A stretch of DNA of 58,888 nucleotides from Verrucomicrobiota bacterium. Its GTDB lineage: Bacteria; Verrucomicrobiota; Verrucomicrobiia; Opitutales; Opitutaceae. The notes beneath the pieces were generated by a model. That model did no database searches. It worked only from the letters and a program-made list of their open reading frames with translations, and was not told the DNA's origin. How positions within the stretch are numbered: position 1 is the stretch's first letter; the number at the start of each line of letters is the position of its first letter. The position numbers and the translations under genes were made by a program. Shown piece by piece: positions 46,501 to 53,849 of this stretch. Where the stretch lies: assembly GCA_016871595.1 (NCBI GenBank), contig VHCY01000004.1:1-58888 (forward strand), written 5' to 3'.

Positions 46501-47522
46501 GCCGCCGCGCGCAGCTCGCTGGTGCCATAGGAACTGCCACCGGTGCGGATATCGCCGATCTTGATCGAAAGGATCCGGGCGCCGGGGGCGATGCCGTCGC
46601 GCGCGGGCTCGCCGGGGAAGTGGGCCGAGGCGATGGCGGCCACGTGGGTGCCGTGGTTGCCGCCGACCGTCACGAGGGAGAGCAGGTCCCCGCCCTCGTA
46701 GACCTGCACCCCGAAGGAGGCATTGGTCACGGGGCCGAAGGAGGCGTGCTCGCCGGCGACGCCAAAGGGCCGCAGGACCTTCTCATCGCGGAGGTCACCG
46801 TCCTCATCGGTATCGACGAGGACCCGCCAGTGCTCCCCGTCGTGCCAGACCAGGCAATCGTGCAGGGCGAGGGTCTCGTCGGCGGGCTTGGCGTTCTCGA
46901 GGGCCTCCAAAGCTTCGGCGCGGGCAAGGAGGTCGCGTTCGGCGCGGGTCCGGTCCTCGGGGGCGCGGGCCTGGGCGGCACGGCGGGCGGCGGCCTCCGG
47001 CCCCCGGTCGCGGGCGGCCTGGCGGCGGGAGGCGGCGGCGGCGCGTTCCCCGGCGCGCAGGTCCGCCAGCCGCTTGAGCACGGCCGCGGGGAACAGTTCC
47101 GCGGCGGGCTTCAGGCCCAGGCGGAACTCGCCCGTCGGGTTCACGAGGCCCTCGGGCAGGGTCAGGCGGCGGCCAGAGAGCCCCTTGAGCCCGCCTTCCG
47201 CGTCCGGGCGGCGGCGGGTGCTGGTGACGACGTCTCCCGAGCCGGAGGCATCCAGGATATCGACGAGCTTGCGTTGCCCATCAGAAGTGACGGCGAGGCC
47301 CGCGGCCGCGGGGTCGACCCCGGTGTCGAAGACCGCGATGACCACGCCCCGGCCGTCTGCTTGGGGGAGCGAGCGGAGGAAGGCATCGGCGGCCACCTCG
47401 CGCTTGGGGATCAGGGCGGAGCGGAGCGCGGCGAGATCGGCGGGCTCCGCCTCGGCGGGGGCGGCGGCGTTCAGGCGGAGCGTGAGGCCGAGGAGCGTGA
47501 CGGAAAGCAGGCGGAGGAACAT
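43566..47522 (-). CDS. S8 subtilisin-like peptidase, tripeptidyl-peptidase II-like, with signal peptide
   Basis: VIAVFDTGVDP (Asp), GNHGTHVAAIASAHFPG (His), MMNGTSMASPSAAGVAALVL (Ser); about 220-aa insertion between Asp and His; 1318 aa. Confidence 0.85.
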   Translation of the reverse strand: MFLRLLSVTLLGLTLRLNAAAPAEAEPADLAALRSALIPKREVAADAFLRSLPQADGRGVVIAVFDTGVDPAAAGLAVTSDGQRKLVDILDASGSGDVVTSTRRRPDAEGGLKGLSGRRLTLPEGLVNPTGEFRLGLKPAAELFPAAVLKRLADLRAGERAAAASRRQAARDRGPEAAARRAAQARAPEDRTRAERDLLARAEALEALENAKPADETLALHDCLVWHDGEHWRVLVDTDEDGDLRDEKVLRPFGVAGEHASFGPVTNASFGVQVYEGGDLLSLVTVGGNHGTHVAAIASAHFPGEPARDGIAPGARILSIKIGDIRTGGSSYGTSELRAAALAAKHRVDIVNASWGGRSLYQDGRNRNSRTYDLLVERHDILAVLSAGNNGPALGTAGSAGAEANRVLGVGAYLSPEMGRVLYQALSRHPGTAQQFTSRGPTKDGDLGVDVMAPGAAFASVSTEGLKGAEMMNGTSMASPSAAGVAALVLSAARQKGIDASPARLRAALILGAQPLPDEDAATRGAGLIHAPRAWERLQALQGVAAFGGFYDLEVDQGTFTSRGRGLQLREVLTEPRRRVTVKVTPAWAESVAPGARVAFAADLRLKPSAPWIQAPDYVHLSNGARTFGLVVAAPPVPEGALGSFHAETVDAVLADQPELGPVFSVPVTIIQPAPASAFRDHKLATVVPLRPAETRRLFVAAPAGASRLRLTVRHRAADTLSRRFVVQAVGYAAQTHIAAMETDQNLTLDPGAEKTFDLRVKPGVVVEVATTLLFSSVGAAALEVRLEWLGLGLETDPLVLPAGVTWAGLDLLSLTDREVKVEAKLERAVHVFLPDTTELRKMDERAEHPASPLTPGPVRPSFLRQRFVLDLKEPLSVHVLPAEDYDLGDAVGGGRVTLQAESGEVLFDGMGSGNSAAGRPAVRLPKGKVTAVRDYTAPEVDLLRSLNHAPLRLAEALKTSRALPVRANLRERFNGKDATELRLEAGREETVYLQDKSADDLAKHEPRPAHFAGTAVFRDLENRELGRRELLYVPGLSPAKVTNQKAKPKPVADARTEAEKLADALDEARLAFVRDQRATKGAEVQRQRGELLAALRTERAEDPAPVWEEALDAAQAAGWASEFWGKARPKAEASAAGEAPASTASVPTEAPGAAVLALLDEVVRRADPDAVARHLGAPPATAELEGAVRSKVEREKKRLTAHREVLARAERLRADVFRALGRWDEAWRALAEARRWHPETGDRQTRALEAVLHEGAGHLGLALEALNARLKDAPGDRKLREQRAALYEKLGWTEEAARERLRLALHQHQKTVLDERF

Positions 47523-47531
47523 CGGGGTGGT

Positions 47532-48803
47532 TCAGGAGCTGAGGTCGCGGATACTGCCGAAGCGGGGGTCGAAGAGGCGTTGGTGGGTGCGGACGATCAT
47601 CCCGTCGGTAAGTCCGGCCAGCCAGTCGCAGATGCGGCGCGCCTTGCCGGCGTCGGTGGTCTCGGCGGCGAGGAGGCGGCCCACCTGCGGGGGCAGCAGG
47701 CGGATGACGCGGGCGCCGGGGGCGACGTAGTTTTCCCAGCAGGAGTGCCAAAGATCGAACAGGACGCGGCGGGCCTTGTGCTCCATCTGCTGGAGCTGCG
47801 GGCTCTCAAAGATGATGTCGTTGGCGAGGCGCTTGTAGAAGGCGGCCTCGCGCTGGACGGCCGGGGTGACGACCAGTTCAAAGGCGTAGCGGTGGGTCTG
47901 CGCCGAGAGGAAGGCCCGGCGTTCGCGCAGGCGGCAGGCGGTGATGCAGGCCCCGATGCGCTGGCTGAACACCCGTTCCAGCCGGTCGCCACGGACGGCG
48001 GCGAAGATCGCCTCGAGCCAGCGCTGCTCCTCGGCGCCAATGCCCGTCTCGGCGGCCCAGCGCTCCATCCGCTCGAGCGTGAGGAAGCCGGCACCGACCC
48101 CGTCGATGATGTCATTGATCGAATAGGCCACGTCATCGGCCCAGTCCATAATCTGGCATTCGACGCTTTTGAGGGCGTTGAGGGCGTCGCCGGCCTGCAG
48201 TTCGGGCGGGAGGCCCTGTCCGCCGAAGACCCAGTCGCGGTGGCGTTCCTGCGGGTCGTAGAGGAAGTGGCGCGGGGGTGGCGCGGGGAATTCGCGGAAG
48301 AGCTTCTTGTATTTGAGGACCCCGTCGAGGAGGGCGCGGGTGGGGGCCATCCCGCTGATGCCGCCCTCGCGCTGGTACATCGTCTCGGTGAGGAGGTGGA
48401 GCGTCTGGGCGTTGCCCTCGAAGCCGCCCCAGTCGGCCATCAGTTCCTGGAGCGTGCGTTCGCCGGAATGGCCGAAGGGCGGGTGCCCGAGGTCGTGGGC
48501 GAGGCAGCAGGCCTCGACGAGGTCGCTATCGATGCGGAAGTCGGGGGCGAGGGGTTCGCCGCGGGACTCGAGGAAGGTGCAGATCGAGCGGCCGATCTGG
48601 GCGACTTCCATCGAGTGGGTGAGGCGGGTGCGGTAGAAGTCGTATTCGCCGGAGAGGAAGACCTGGGTCTTGGACTGGAGCTTGCGGAAGGCGTGGGCGT
48701 GGATGATGCGGTCGCGTTCGCGCTGGAAGGGGGTGCGGTAGTCGTGCTGCGCGTCGCCGCCGAGCGTTTCGCGGTCGAAGGCGTTGTAGAAGCGGTTCTC
48801 CAT
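47532..48803 (-). CDS. dgt: dGTPase-like deoxynucleoside triphosphate triphosphohydrolase (HD domain)
   Basis: DYRTPFQRERDRIIHAHAFRKLQSKTQVFLSGEYDFYRTRLTHSMEVAQIGRSI...CCLAHDLGHPPFGHSGE...DWADDVAYSINDIIDG. Confidence 0.93.
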   Translation of the reverse strand: MENRFYNAFDRETLGGDAQHDYRTPFQRERDRIIHAHAFRKLQSKTQVFLSGEYDFYRTRLTHSMEVAQIGRSICTFLESRGEPLAPDFRIDSDLVEACCLAHDLGHPPFGHSGERTLQELMADWGGFEGNAQTLHLLTETMYQREGGISGMAPTRALLDGVLKYKKLFREFPAPPPRHFLYDPQERHRDWVFGGQGLPPELQAGDALNALKSVECQIMDWADDVAYSINDIIDGVGAGFLTLERMERWAAETGIGAEEQRWLEAIFAAVRGDRLERVFSQRIGACITACRLRERRAFLSAQTHRYAFELVVTPAVQREAAFYKRLANDIIFESPQLQQMEHKARRVLFDLWHSCWENYVAPGARVIRLLPPQVGRLLAAETTDAGKARRICDWLAGLTDGMIVRTHQRLFDPRFGSIRDLSS

Positions 48804-49276
48804 CGTCGTGGGGGTGAGCGCAGCGCCCCCGCCCGCCGAAGGGAAGAGCGAAACGCGGGGTGGGCCCTCCGTGCAGTCTGCCTCCAATGTCCCTCCAGTG
48901 CTGCTGCCTTCGACCGCGAGTCCCTCCCGGCGTGCCCTTGGAGGAGACTGGAGCCGGATTGCAGCCGTGAGCCCGCCGCGAAGGTAGCCGCAGCCAGGGT
49001 ACCGCTGCAGGGCCGAGGAACCCTGCGGAGTGTCAGGACATCGTATCCATCCGCCCTCCGTCATCCGCCCTCCGCCCTCCCCACTCCTCACTCCTTTCTG
49101 TAAAGTCCCCCCTCTCAAACGACGGTAGAATTTACACTTACGCCCCGGTCCGCCTAGCGCCGAAAACGTGCCGTATGTCGGAACTCGTTGATAATTGGCC
49201 CAAACAAGGCCCGACCGGGGTGGAATTACGCAGTTGGCCCTCCATTTACTACCACCCAGGCGAAAACTTACCACCA

Positions 49277-49432
49277 ATGAAAACTCGTCTCCTTCTCGCC
49301 GCCCTCGCCGCCCTCGCCACCACCGCCTCCGCGGCCGTTGGCGGGCCCGTGCCCGAAACCTCCAGCACCTTCCCGCTGCTGGCCGTGGGCGTGGTCGCGC
49401 TGGGCTTCCTAGCGCGCCGCCTGCGGAAGTAA
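49277..49432 (+). CDS. 51-aa mini-protein: signal peptide plus VPDSG-like exosortase sorting signal
   Basis: MKTRLLLAALAALATTASAAVGGPVPETSSTFPLLAVGVVALGFLARRLRK. Confidence 0.75.
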   Translation: MKTRLLLAALAALATTASAAVGGPVPETSSTFPLLAVGVVALGFLARRLRK

Positions 49433-49468
49433 GGCCTCGGACAGGCGCGGGACCATCCCGCTTCGTCC

Positions 49469-49490
49469 CGCGGGGCCTGAAGGCCCCGCG
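49469..49490. repeat. Perfect palindromic stem downstream of mini-protein 1
   Basis: CGCGGGGCCT-GA-AGGCCCCGCG. Confidence 0.6.
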
Positions 49491-49576
49491 TTGATGGATT
49501 TTGGTCTTCCCATTTGGGCGGGCCGCAGACGGACTGCGCGTGCACTCGCGCGGAAACCTTCTTCGTCCTGACCCTA

Positions 49577-49729
49577 ATGAAGACTCGCCTCGCCCTCGCC
49601 GCCCTCGCCGCGACCCTGCCGGTCGCCGCCACCCCGCCGGTCCACGTGCCGGAGTTGTCCAGCACCCTGCCGCTGCTGGCCGGCGGGCTGATTCTGCTGG
49701 GGGTCCTGGCGAGCCGGTTGAAGAAGTAA
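49577..49729 (+). CDS. 50-aa mini-protein, paralogue of the preceding one
   Basis: MKTRLALAALAATLPVAATPPVHVPELSSTLPLLAGGLILLGVLASRLKK. Confidence 0.75.
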   Translation: MKTRLALAALAATLPVAATPPVHVPELSSTLPLLAGGLILLGVLASRLKK

Positions 49730-49766
49730 GGAGGGCAGCGCCCTCCGAAGCCTTGGCGAAGGAGGG
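49730..49766. repeat. Overlapping alternative hairpins directly after mini-protein 2 stop codon
   Basis: GGAGGGC-AGC-GCCCTCC and CCCTCC-GAAGCCTTGGCGAA-GGAGGG. Confidence 0.5.
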
Positions 49767-49913
49767 ACGGCGCGGGCAACCCGCTCAGCGATTCAGGGTT
49801 TTGACCTTCGACCTCGCTCTGCGGGAATTGGTTTTTTACGCCCGGACCGGGGCGCCGCGTCCCAGCTACACGGAGCCGCGGTTCTTCCGACCGCGAAGTC
49901 GTGCCTTGTGGCT

Positions 49914-49941
49914 GGGGAAGGATTCCCCGGCTTCAAGCCGG
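49914..49941. repeat. Intergenic hairpin repeat (divergent member)
   Basis: GGGGAAGGATTCCCCGGCTTCAAGCCGG. Confidence 0.4.
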
Positions 49942-49988
49942 CCCTCCCTCCCTCCCGCCCGCCATCGCACCCTCTCTCCGGCACGCCC

Positions 49989-51140
49989 TCAACCACCGCC
50001 CGCGACGAGATTGCACCGCTCCTCCGGATCGCGCTCCAGGTCGAAATTCAGCCAGGGCCGCCCATCCGCTAGGAACACCTCCTTGCGCGTGCGCGAGCGC
50101 CGGCCCGACCACACGCGATCGCACTGCCACGGTAGCGCCACCACCGCGGGCATCGAGATCGCCACCGGAGCCCCCGTCGGCCGCGGACGCCGCCCCTCTG
50201 CCCACGCCTCGGTCCAGGCGCCCAACTCCACCAGCGACACCGGCTCGGGTTCGATTCCCCTCCCCTCCCCGCCGGGCCAGCGCACGATCAACGGCACCCG
50301 CACGCTCTCCTCATACGGCCAGCCTTTCCGGAAACAGCCCTGCGAACCCAGCATATCCCCGTGCACGGAGGTGAAGGCGACCACGGTGCGCGCCCCATCG
50401 AGCCGCGCCAGCAACCGGCCCAAGGCGCGGTCGGTCGCCTCCAGGTGGGCGTGGTAGCCCGCCAGTTCGGCCCGCGCCTGTGCCGCCGCGGCCGCGGGGA
50501 CGTTCGCCCGCAGGCGCAAGGACGCCGGGTCGCGCGGCGCCACGCCCGCGGCCGGGGCCGCATAGGGCGGGTGCGGGGGCTCGAGGCTCAGCACCCCGAA
50601 CCACGGGCCCGCCCGCGGGAGCCACGCCGCCATTCGGTCCACCAGGACGTCGCTCTGGTAGCCCGGAAACCGCCGCGGCTCCGGCACGCCCGTGCCGTGC
50701 AGCCACGGGTCGTTCAGCAGGAAGCCGCTCTCGAAGCCCTCCCAATGCTCGAAGCCGCCCCGCCGCTCCGGCGGCACCACGGTCCGCGCGTGGGCCTCCC
50801 CGACCAGCGGCGCCGCGCGGTCCCGCTCGCCCAAGTGCCACTTGCCGAAGAACGCGGTCGCATAACCCCGCCGCCGCATCCGATGGGCAATGGTCTCCCG
50901 GTCCGCCGGCAAGGCATCCCAATAGTCGCGCACGCCGTTGGCCGGCGATGGCACCCCCGTCAGCAACGCCGCGCGGGCGAAGGGACCGAACGGATGCGGC
51001 GTCACCGCGGCGGTGTGGACGACTCCTTCCGCCGCCAACCGATCCAAGTGGGGCGTCCGCGCGTCTGGATCACCGACGAAGCCGCCCGCCTGCGCGCGCC
51101 ACTGGGTGGTGACGATCCAGAGGATGTTCGGCGCCGGCAT
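49989..51140 (-). CDS. Sulfatase-fold protein lacking canonical catalytic residues (pseudo-sulfatase)
   Basis: MPAPNILWIVTTQWRAQAGGFVGDPDARTPHLDRLAAEGVV...GKWHLGE...; nucleophile region PHPFGPFARAALLTG; FTSVHGDMLGSQGCFRKGWPYEESVRVPLIVRWPG. Confidence 0.85.
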   Translation of the reverse strand: MPAPNILWIVTTQWRAQAGGFVGDPDARTPHLDRLAAEGVVHTAAVTPHPFGPFARAALLTGVPSPANGVRDYWDALPADRETIAHRMRRRGYATAFFGKWHLGERDRAAPLVGEAHARTVVPPERRGGFEHWEGFESGFLLNDPWLHGTGVPEPRRFPGYQSDVLVDRMAAWLPRAGPWFGVLSLEPPHPPYAAPAAGVAPRDPASLRLRANVPAAAAAQARAELAGYHAHLEATDRALGRLLARLDGARTVVAFTSVHGDMLGSQGCFRKGWPYEESVRVPLIVRWPGGEGRGIEPEPVSLVELGAWTEAWAEGRRPRPTGAPVAISMPAVVALPWQCDRVWSGRRSRTRKEVFLADGRPWLNFDLERDPEERCNLVAGGG

Positions 51141-51150
51141 CCCCGGAGCC

Positions 51151-51447
51151 TCACCCAACCCCGCGCACACGTCCACCGCATTGCGGCGGGGGCCGACGGG
51201 GAAGCTGCCCTTTCGAAACTCCGAAGTCATCCGCGATCCGTTTGCTCAAACGCGGGTCATCAAACCCGTCGCCGTAGCGGAAAGGCCGGCCAGCTAAACG
51301 ACCGCATCGGCGCGGACGGGCAGGCTTGCACGGGAGAAGGCAAGCCACCGGAAGCCCATAGCGCGTGATCACGATATGCTGACCTTTTTCGGCCGCAGCC
51401 ACCAGCCGCGAAAAGTGAGCTTGGGCCTCTGAAATGCTCACGCGCAT
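51151..51447 (-). CDS. Phd/YefM-family antitoxin-like protein, apparently orphan
   Basis: MRVSISEAQAHFSRLVAAAEKGQHIVITRYGLPVACLLPC...LSKRIADDFG; no adjacent toxin ORF. Confidence 0.7.
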   Translation of the reverse strand: MRVSISEAQAHFSRLVAAAEKGQHIVITRYGLPVACLLPCKPARPRRCGRLAGRPFRYGDGFDDPRLSKRIADDFGVSKGQLPRRPPPQCGGRVRGVG

Positions 51448-51577
51448 CAAGCGATGAACATCCGCCGAGACCAATTCGTCAATCACCCCGAACTTGCACG
51501 GTGGCATTACCCCCCCGCCCCGGAATATTGGTTTGCCCGCCGCGGCCCGCGACGCACGGTACCTCCTCCCGCGACCA

Positions 51578-52159
51578 ATGACCCTGCGCATTGTCCACTT
51601 CGACGAGCCCGTCCTCCGCACCAAGGGGGAAAAGGTCACGCGCTTCGACGCCGACCTCCGCCGCCTCGTCCAGGAGATGGTCGCGACGATGCACGCCGCC
51701 CCCGGCATCGGCCTCGCCGCCCAGCAGATCGGGCGCGCCCTCCAGCTCTGCGTGGTCGATGTGCGCGAGGAACACGATGACTTCAACTGGACCCTCGACG
51801 GCGTCCGTATCCCCCTCTCGCTGGTGATGCCCCTGGCCCTGGTCAACCCCGTCGTCACCGTCACGCCCGGCACCCGCGAGGCCGTGGCCGAGGAAGGCTG
51901 CCTCTCCTTCCCCGAGCTGCGCGGCGACGTCACCCGGCCGGAGGCGATCCGCGTGGCCTTCCAGGACGTCCACGGCCTCGGGCACGAGCTGGCCTGCGAC
52001 GGCCTCCTCGCCCGCTGCGTCCAGCACGAGTTCGATCACCTGCAGGGGGTCCTGTTCATCGACCGGATGAAGCGCCGGTCCCGGGCGGCCCTCGAGCCGG
52101 ACCTGGTCGCCCTCGCCAAGGCGACCCGCGCCGCGGCCCGGACCTCCCCTTCCCCATGA
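51578..52159 (+). CDS. def: Peptide deformylase
   Basis: GIGLAAQQIG, EEGCLSFPE, QHEFDHLQGVLFIDR. Confidence 0.95.
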   Translation: MTLRIVHFDEPVLRTKGEKVTRFDADLRRLVQEMVATMHAAPGIGLAAQQIGRALQLCVVDVREEHDDFNWTLDGVRIPLSLVMPLALVNPVVTVTPGTREAVAEEGCLSFPELRGDVTRPEAIRVAFQDVHGLGHELACDGLLARCVQHEFDHLQGVLFIDRMKRRSRAALEPDLVALAKATRAAARTSPSP

Positions 52160-53238
52160 GCACGACCCAGAAATCGGACGGGATGAACTACGCCCCGCAG
52201 GGCAAACCGCGCCCGGTGGTCGGCCCCGGCGAGTTTGTCTTCGCCGCCGCCCACCTCGAGCACGGCCACATCTACGGCCAATGCAACGGGCTGCTCGAGG
52301 CCGGCGGGGAACTGAAGTGGGTTTACGACCCGGACCCGAAAAAGGTCGAGGCCTTCCGCGCCAAGTACCCGCAGGCCCGCGTGGCCCGCGACCTCGACGA
52401 GATCCTCCAGGATCCCGCCGTCCACCTGGTCACCGCGGCGGCCGTCCCCTGCGACCGCGGCCCGCTCGGCCTGCGGGTGATGGCGGCGGGCAAGGACTAC
52501 TTCACGGACAAGACCCCGTTCACCTCGCTCGCCCAGCTGGACGACGCCAAGGCGGCCGTGGCCCGCACCGGGCGCAAGTACATGGTCTACTTCTCGGAGC
52601 GCCTCCACGTGGAGTCGGCGATGTACGCCACGGACCTCGTCGCCGCGGGCGCGATCGGGCGCGTGATCCAGGTGATCGGCCTCGGGCCGCACCGCCTGAA
52701 CAAGGCCAGCCGGCCCGCCTGGTTCTTCGAACGCGCCAAGTACGGCGGCATCCTCACGGATATCGGCAGCCACCAGTTCGAGCAGTTCCTCACCTACACC
52801 GGCGCGACGGACGCCACCGTCACCCAGTCCGCGGTGGGCAACTTCGCCAATCCCGACCGCCCCGAGTTCGAGGACTTCGGCGAAGCCTCCCTCCTGGGGG
52901 ACAACGGCGCCTCCAACTACATCCGCGTCGACTGGTTCACGCCGGACGGCCTGTCCACCTGGGGCGACGGCCGCACCGTGATCCTCGGCACCAAGGGCTA
53001 CATTGAGCTGCGCAAGTACCTCGATGTCGCCCGCGACAAGGCCGGGGACCAGGTCTACCTCGTCGACCAGGCCGGCGAGCGCCACCTGAGCGTGGCGGGC
53101 CAGGTGGGCTTCCGCTTCTTCGGCGAACTGATCCTCGATTGCCTGCGCCGGACGGACCAGGCGATGACCCAGGCGCACGTTTTCAAGGCGGCGGAACTCT
53201 GCCTGCGGGCGCAACTCGCCGCGCGGCGGATCGCCTGA
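52156..53238 (+). CDS. Gfo/Idh/MocA-family oxidoreductase
   Basis: ELKWVYDPDPKKVEAFRAKYPQARVARDLDEILQDPAVHLVTAAAVPCDRGPLGLRVMAAGKDYFTDKTPFTSLAQL; ATGA overlap with def. Confidence 0.88.
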   Translation: MSTTQKSDGMNYAPQGKPRPVVGPGEFVFAAAHLEHGHIYGQCNGLLEAGGELKWVYDPDPKKVEAFRAKYPQARVARDLDEILQDPAVHLVTAAAVPCDRGPLGLRVMAAGKDYFTDKTPFTSLAQLDDAKAAVARTGRKYMVYFSERLHVESAMYATDLVAAGAIGRVIQVIGLGPHRLNKASRPAWFFERAKYGGILTDIGSHQFEQFLTYTGATDATVTQSAVGNFANPDRPEFEDFGEASLLGDNGASNYIRVDWFTPDGLSTWGDGRTVILGTKGYIELRKYLDVARDKAGDQVYLVDQAGERHLSVAGQVGFRFFGELILDCLRRTDQAMTQAHVFKAAELCLRAQLAARRIA

Positions 53239-53240
53239 CG

Positions 53241-53783
53241 ATGGCCCGCTCCATCGCGACCCGCACCGGCGACGACGGCACGACCGGCCTGCTGTACGGG
53301 CAAAGGGTGCCGAAGGACCATCCTCAGATCGAGGCCGTCGGGGCCTGCGATGAGCTGAACGCGGCCCTCGGGGCCGCCAAGGCCCTGCTGCCGGCGACGC
53401 CGCGCGGCGCGGAGGTGCACGCCTCCCTCACCCGGATCCAGCGGCAATTGGTCGCCCTGATGGGCGAGGTCGCCTGCGCCGAGACGGATGCGGCCCGGTA
53501 TGCCGCCTCGACCTTCGAGAAGGTCACGGCGGAGGACGTCCGCCTCCTGGACACCGAATTGGCGGCCCTGGAGGCGCGCGGGCTGCGTTTCGACGGCTGG
53601 GCCACGCCGGGCGCGAATCCCGGGGCGGCGGCGCTCGACGTGGCACGGACGGCGGCGCGGCGGGCGGAGCGGCGCCTGACGGCTTTGGCGGGGCAAGGAC
53701 GCCACTTGCGGGCCGACGTGGGCCGGTTCATCAACCGCCTTTCGGACCTGCTTTGGCTGCTGGCGCGCGAAGCCGAGCAATAG
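53241..53783 (+). CDS. PduO-type cob(I)alamin adenosyltransferase
   Basis: MARSIATRTGDDGTTGLLYGQRVPKDHPQIEAVGACDELNAALG...ARTAARRAERRL...FINRLSDLLWLLAREAE. Confidence 0.9.
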   Translation: MARSIATRTGDDGTTGLLYGQRVPKDHPQIEAVGACDELNAALGAAKALLPATPRGAEVHASLTRIQRQLVALMGEVACAETDAARYAASTFEKVTAEDVRLLDTELAALEARGLRFDGWATPGANPGAAALDVARTAARRAERRLTALAGQGRHLRADVGRFINRLSDLLWLLAREAEQ

Positions 53784-53849
53784 AGTGCGTCCGGGCGGGG
53801 TCGGTCTTTCCGCTTCCCGCCCGGGGTGGCGTTCGCCAAGCTGCGCGGA

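Noticed and set aside
46386-49103. 905-aa plus-strand ORF opposite the subtilase and dgt genes
   Set aside because: Composition typical of an antisense shadow (Gly/Ala/Val/Asp-rich, no recognisable motif); the minus-strand genes are convincing.
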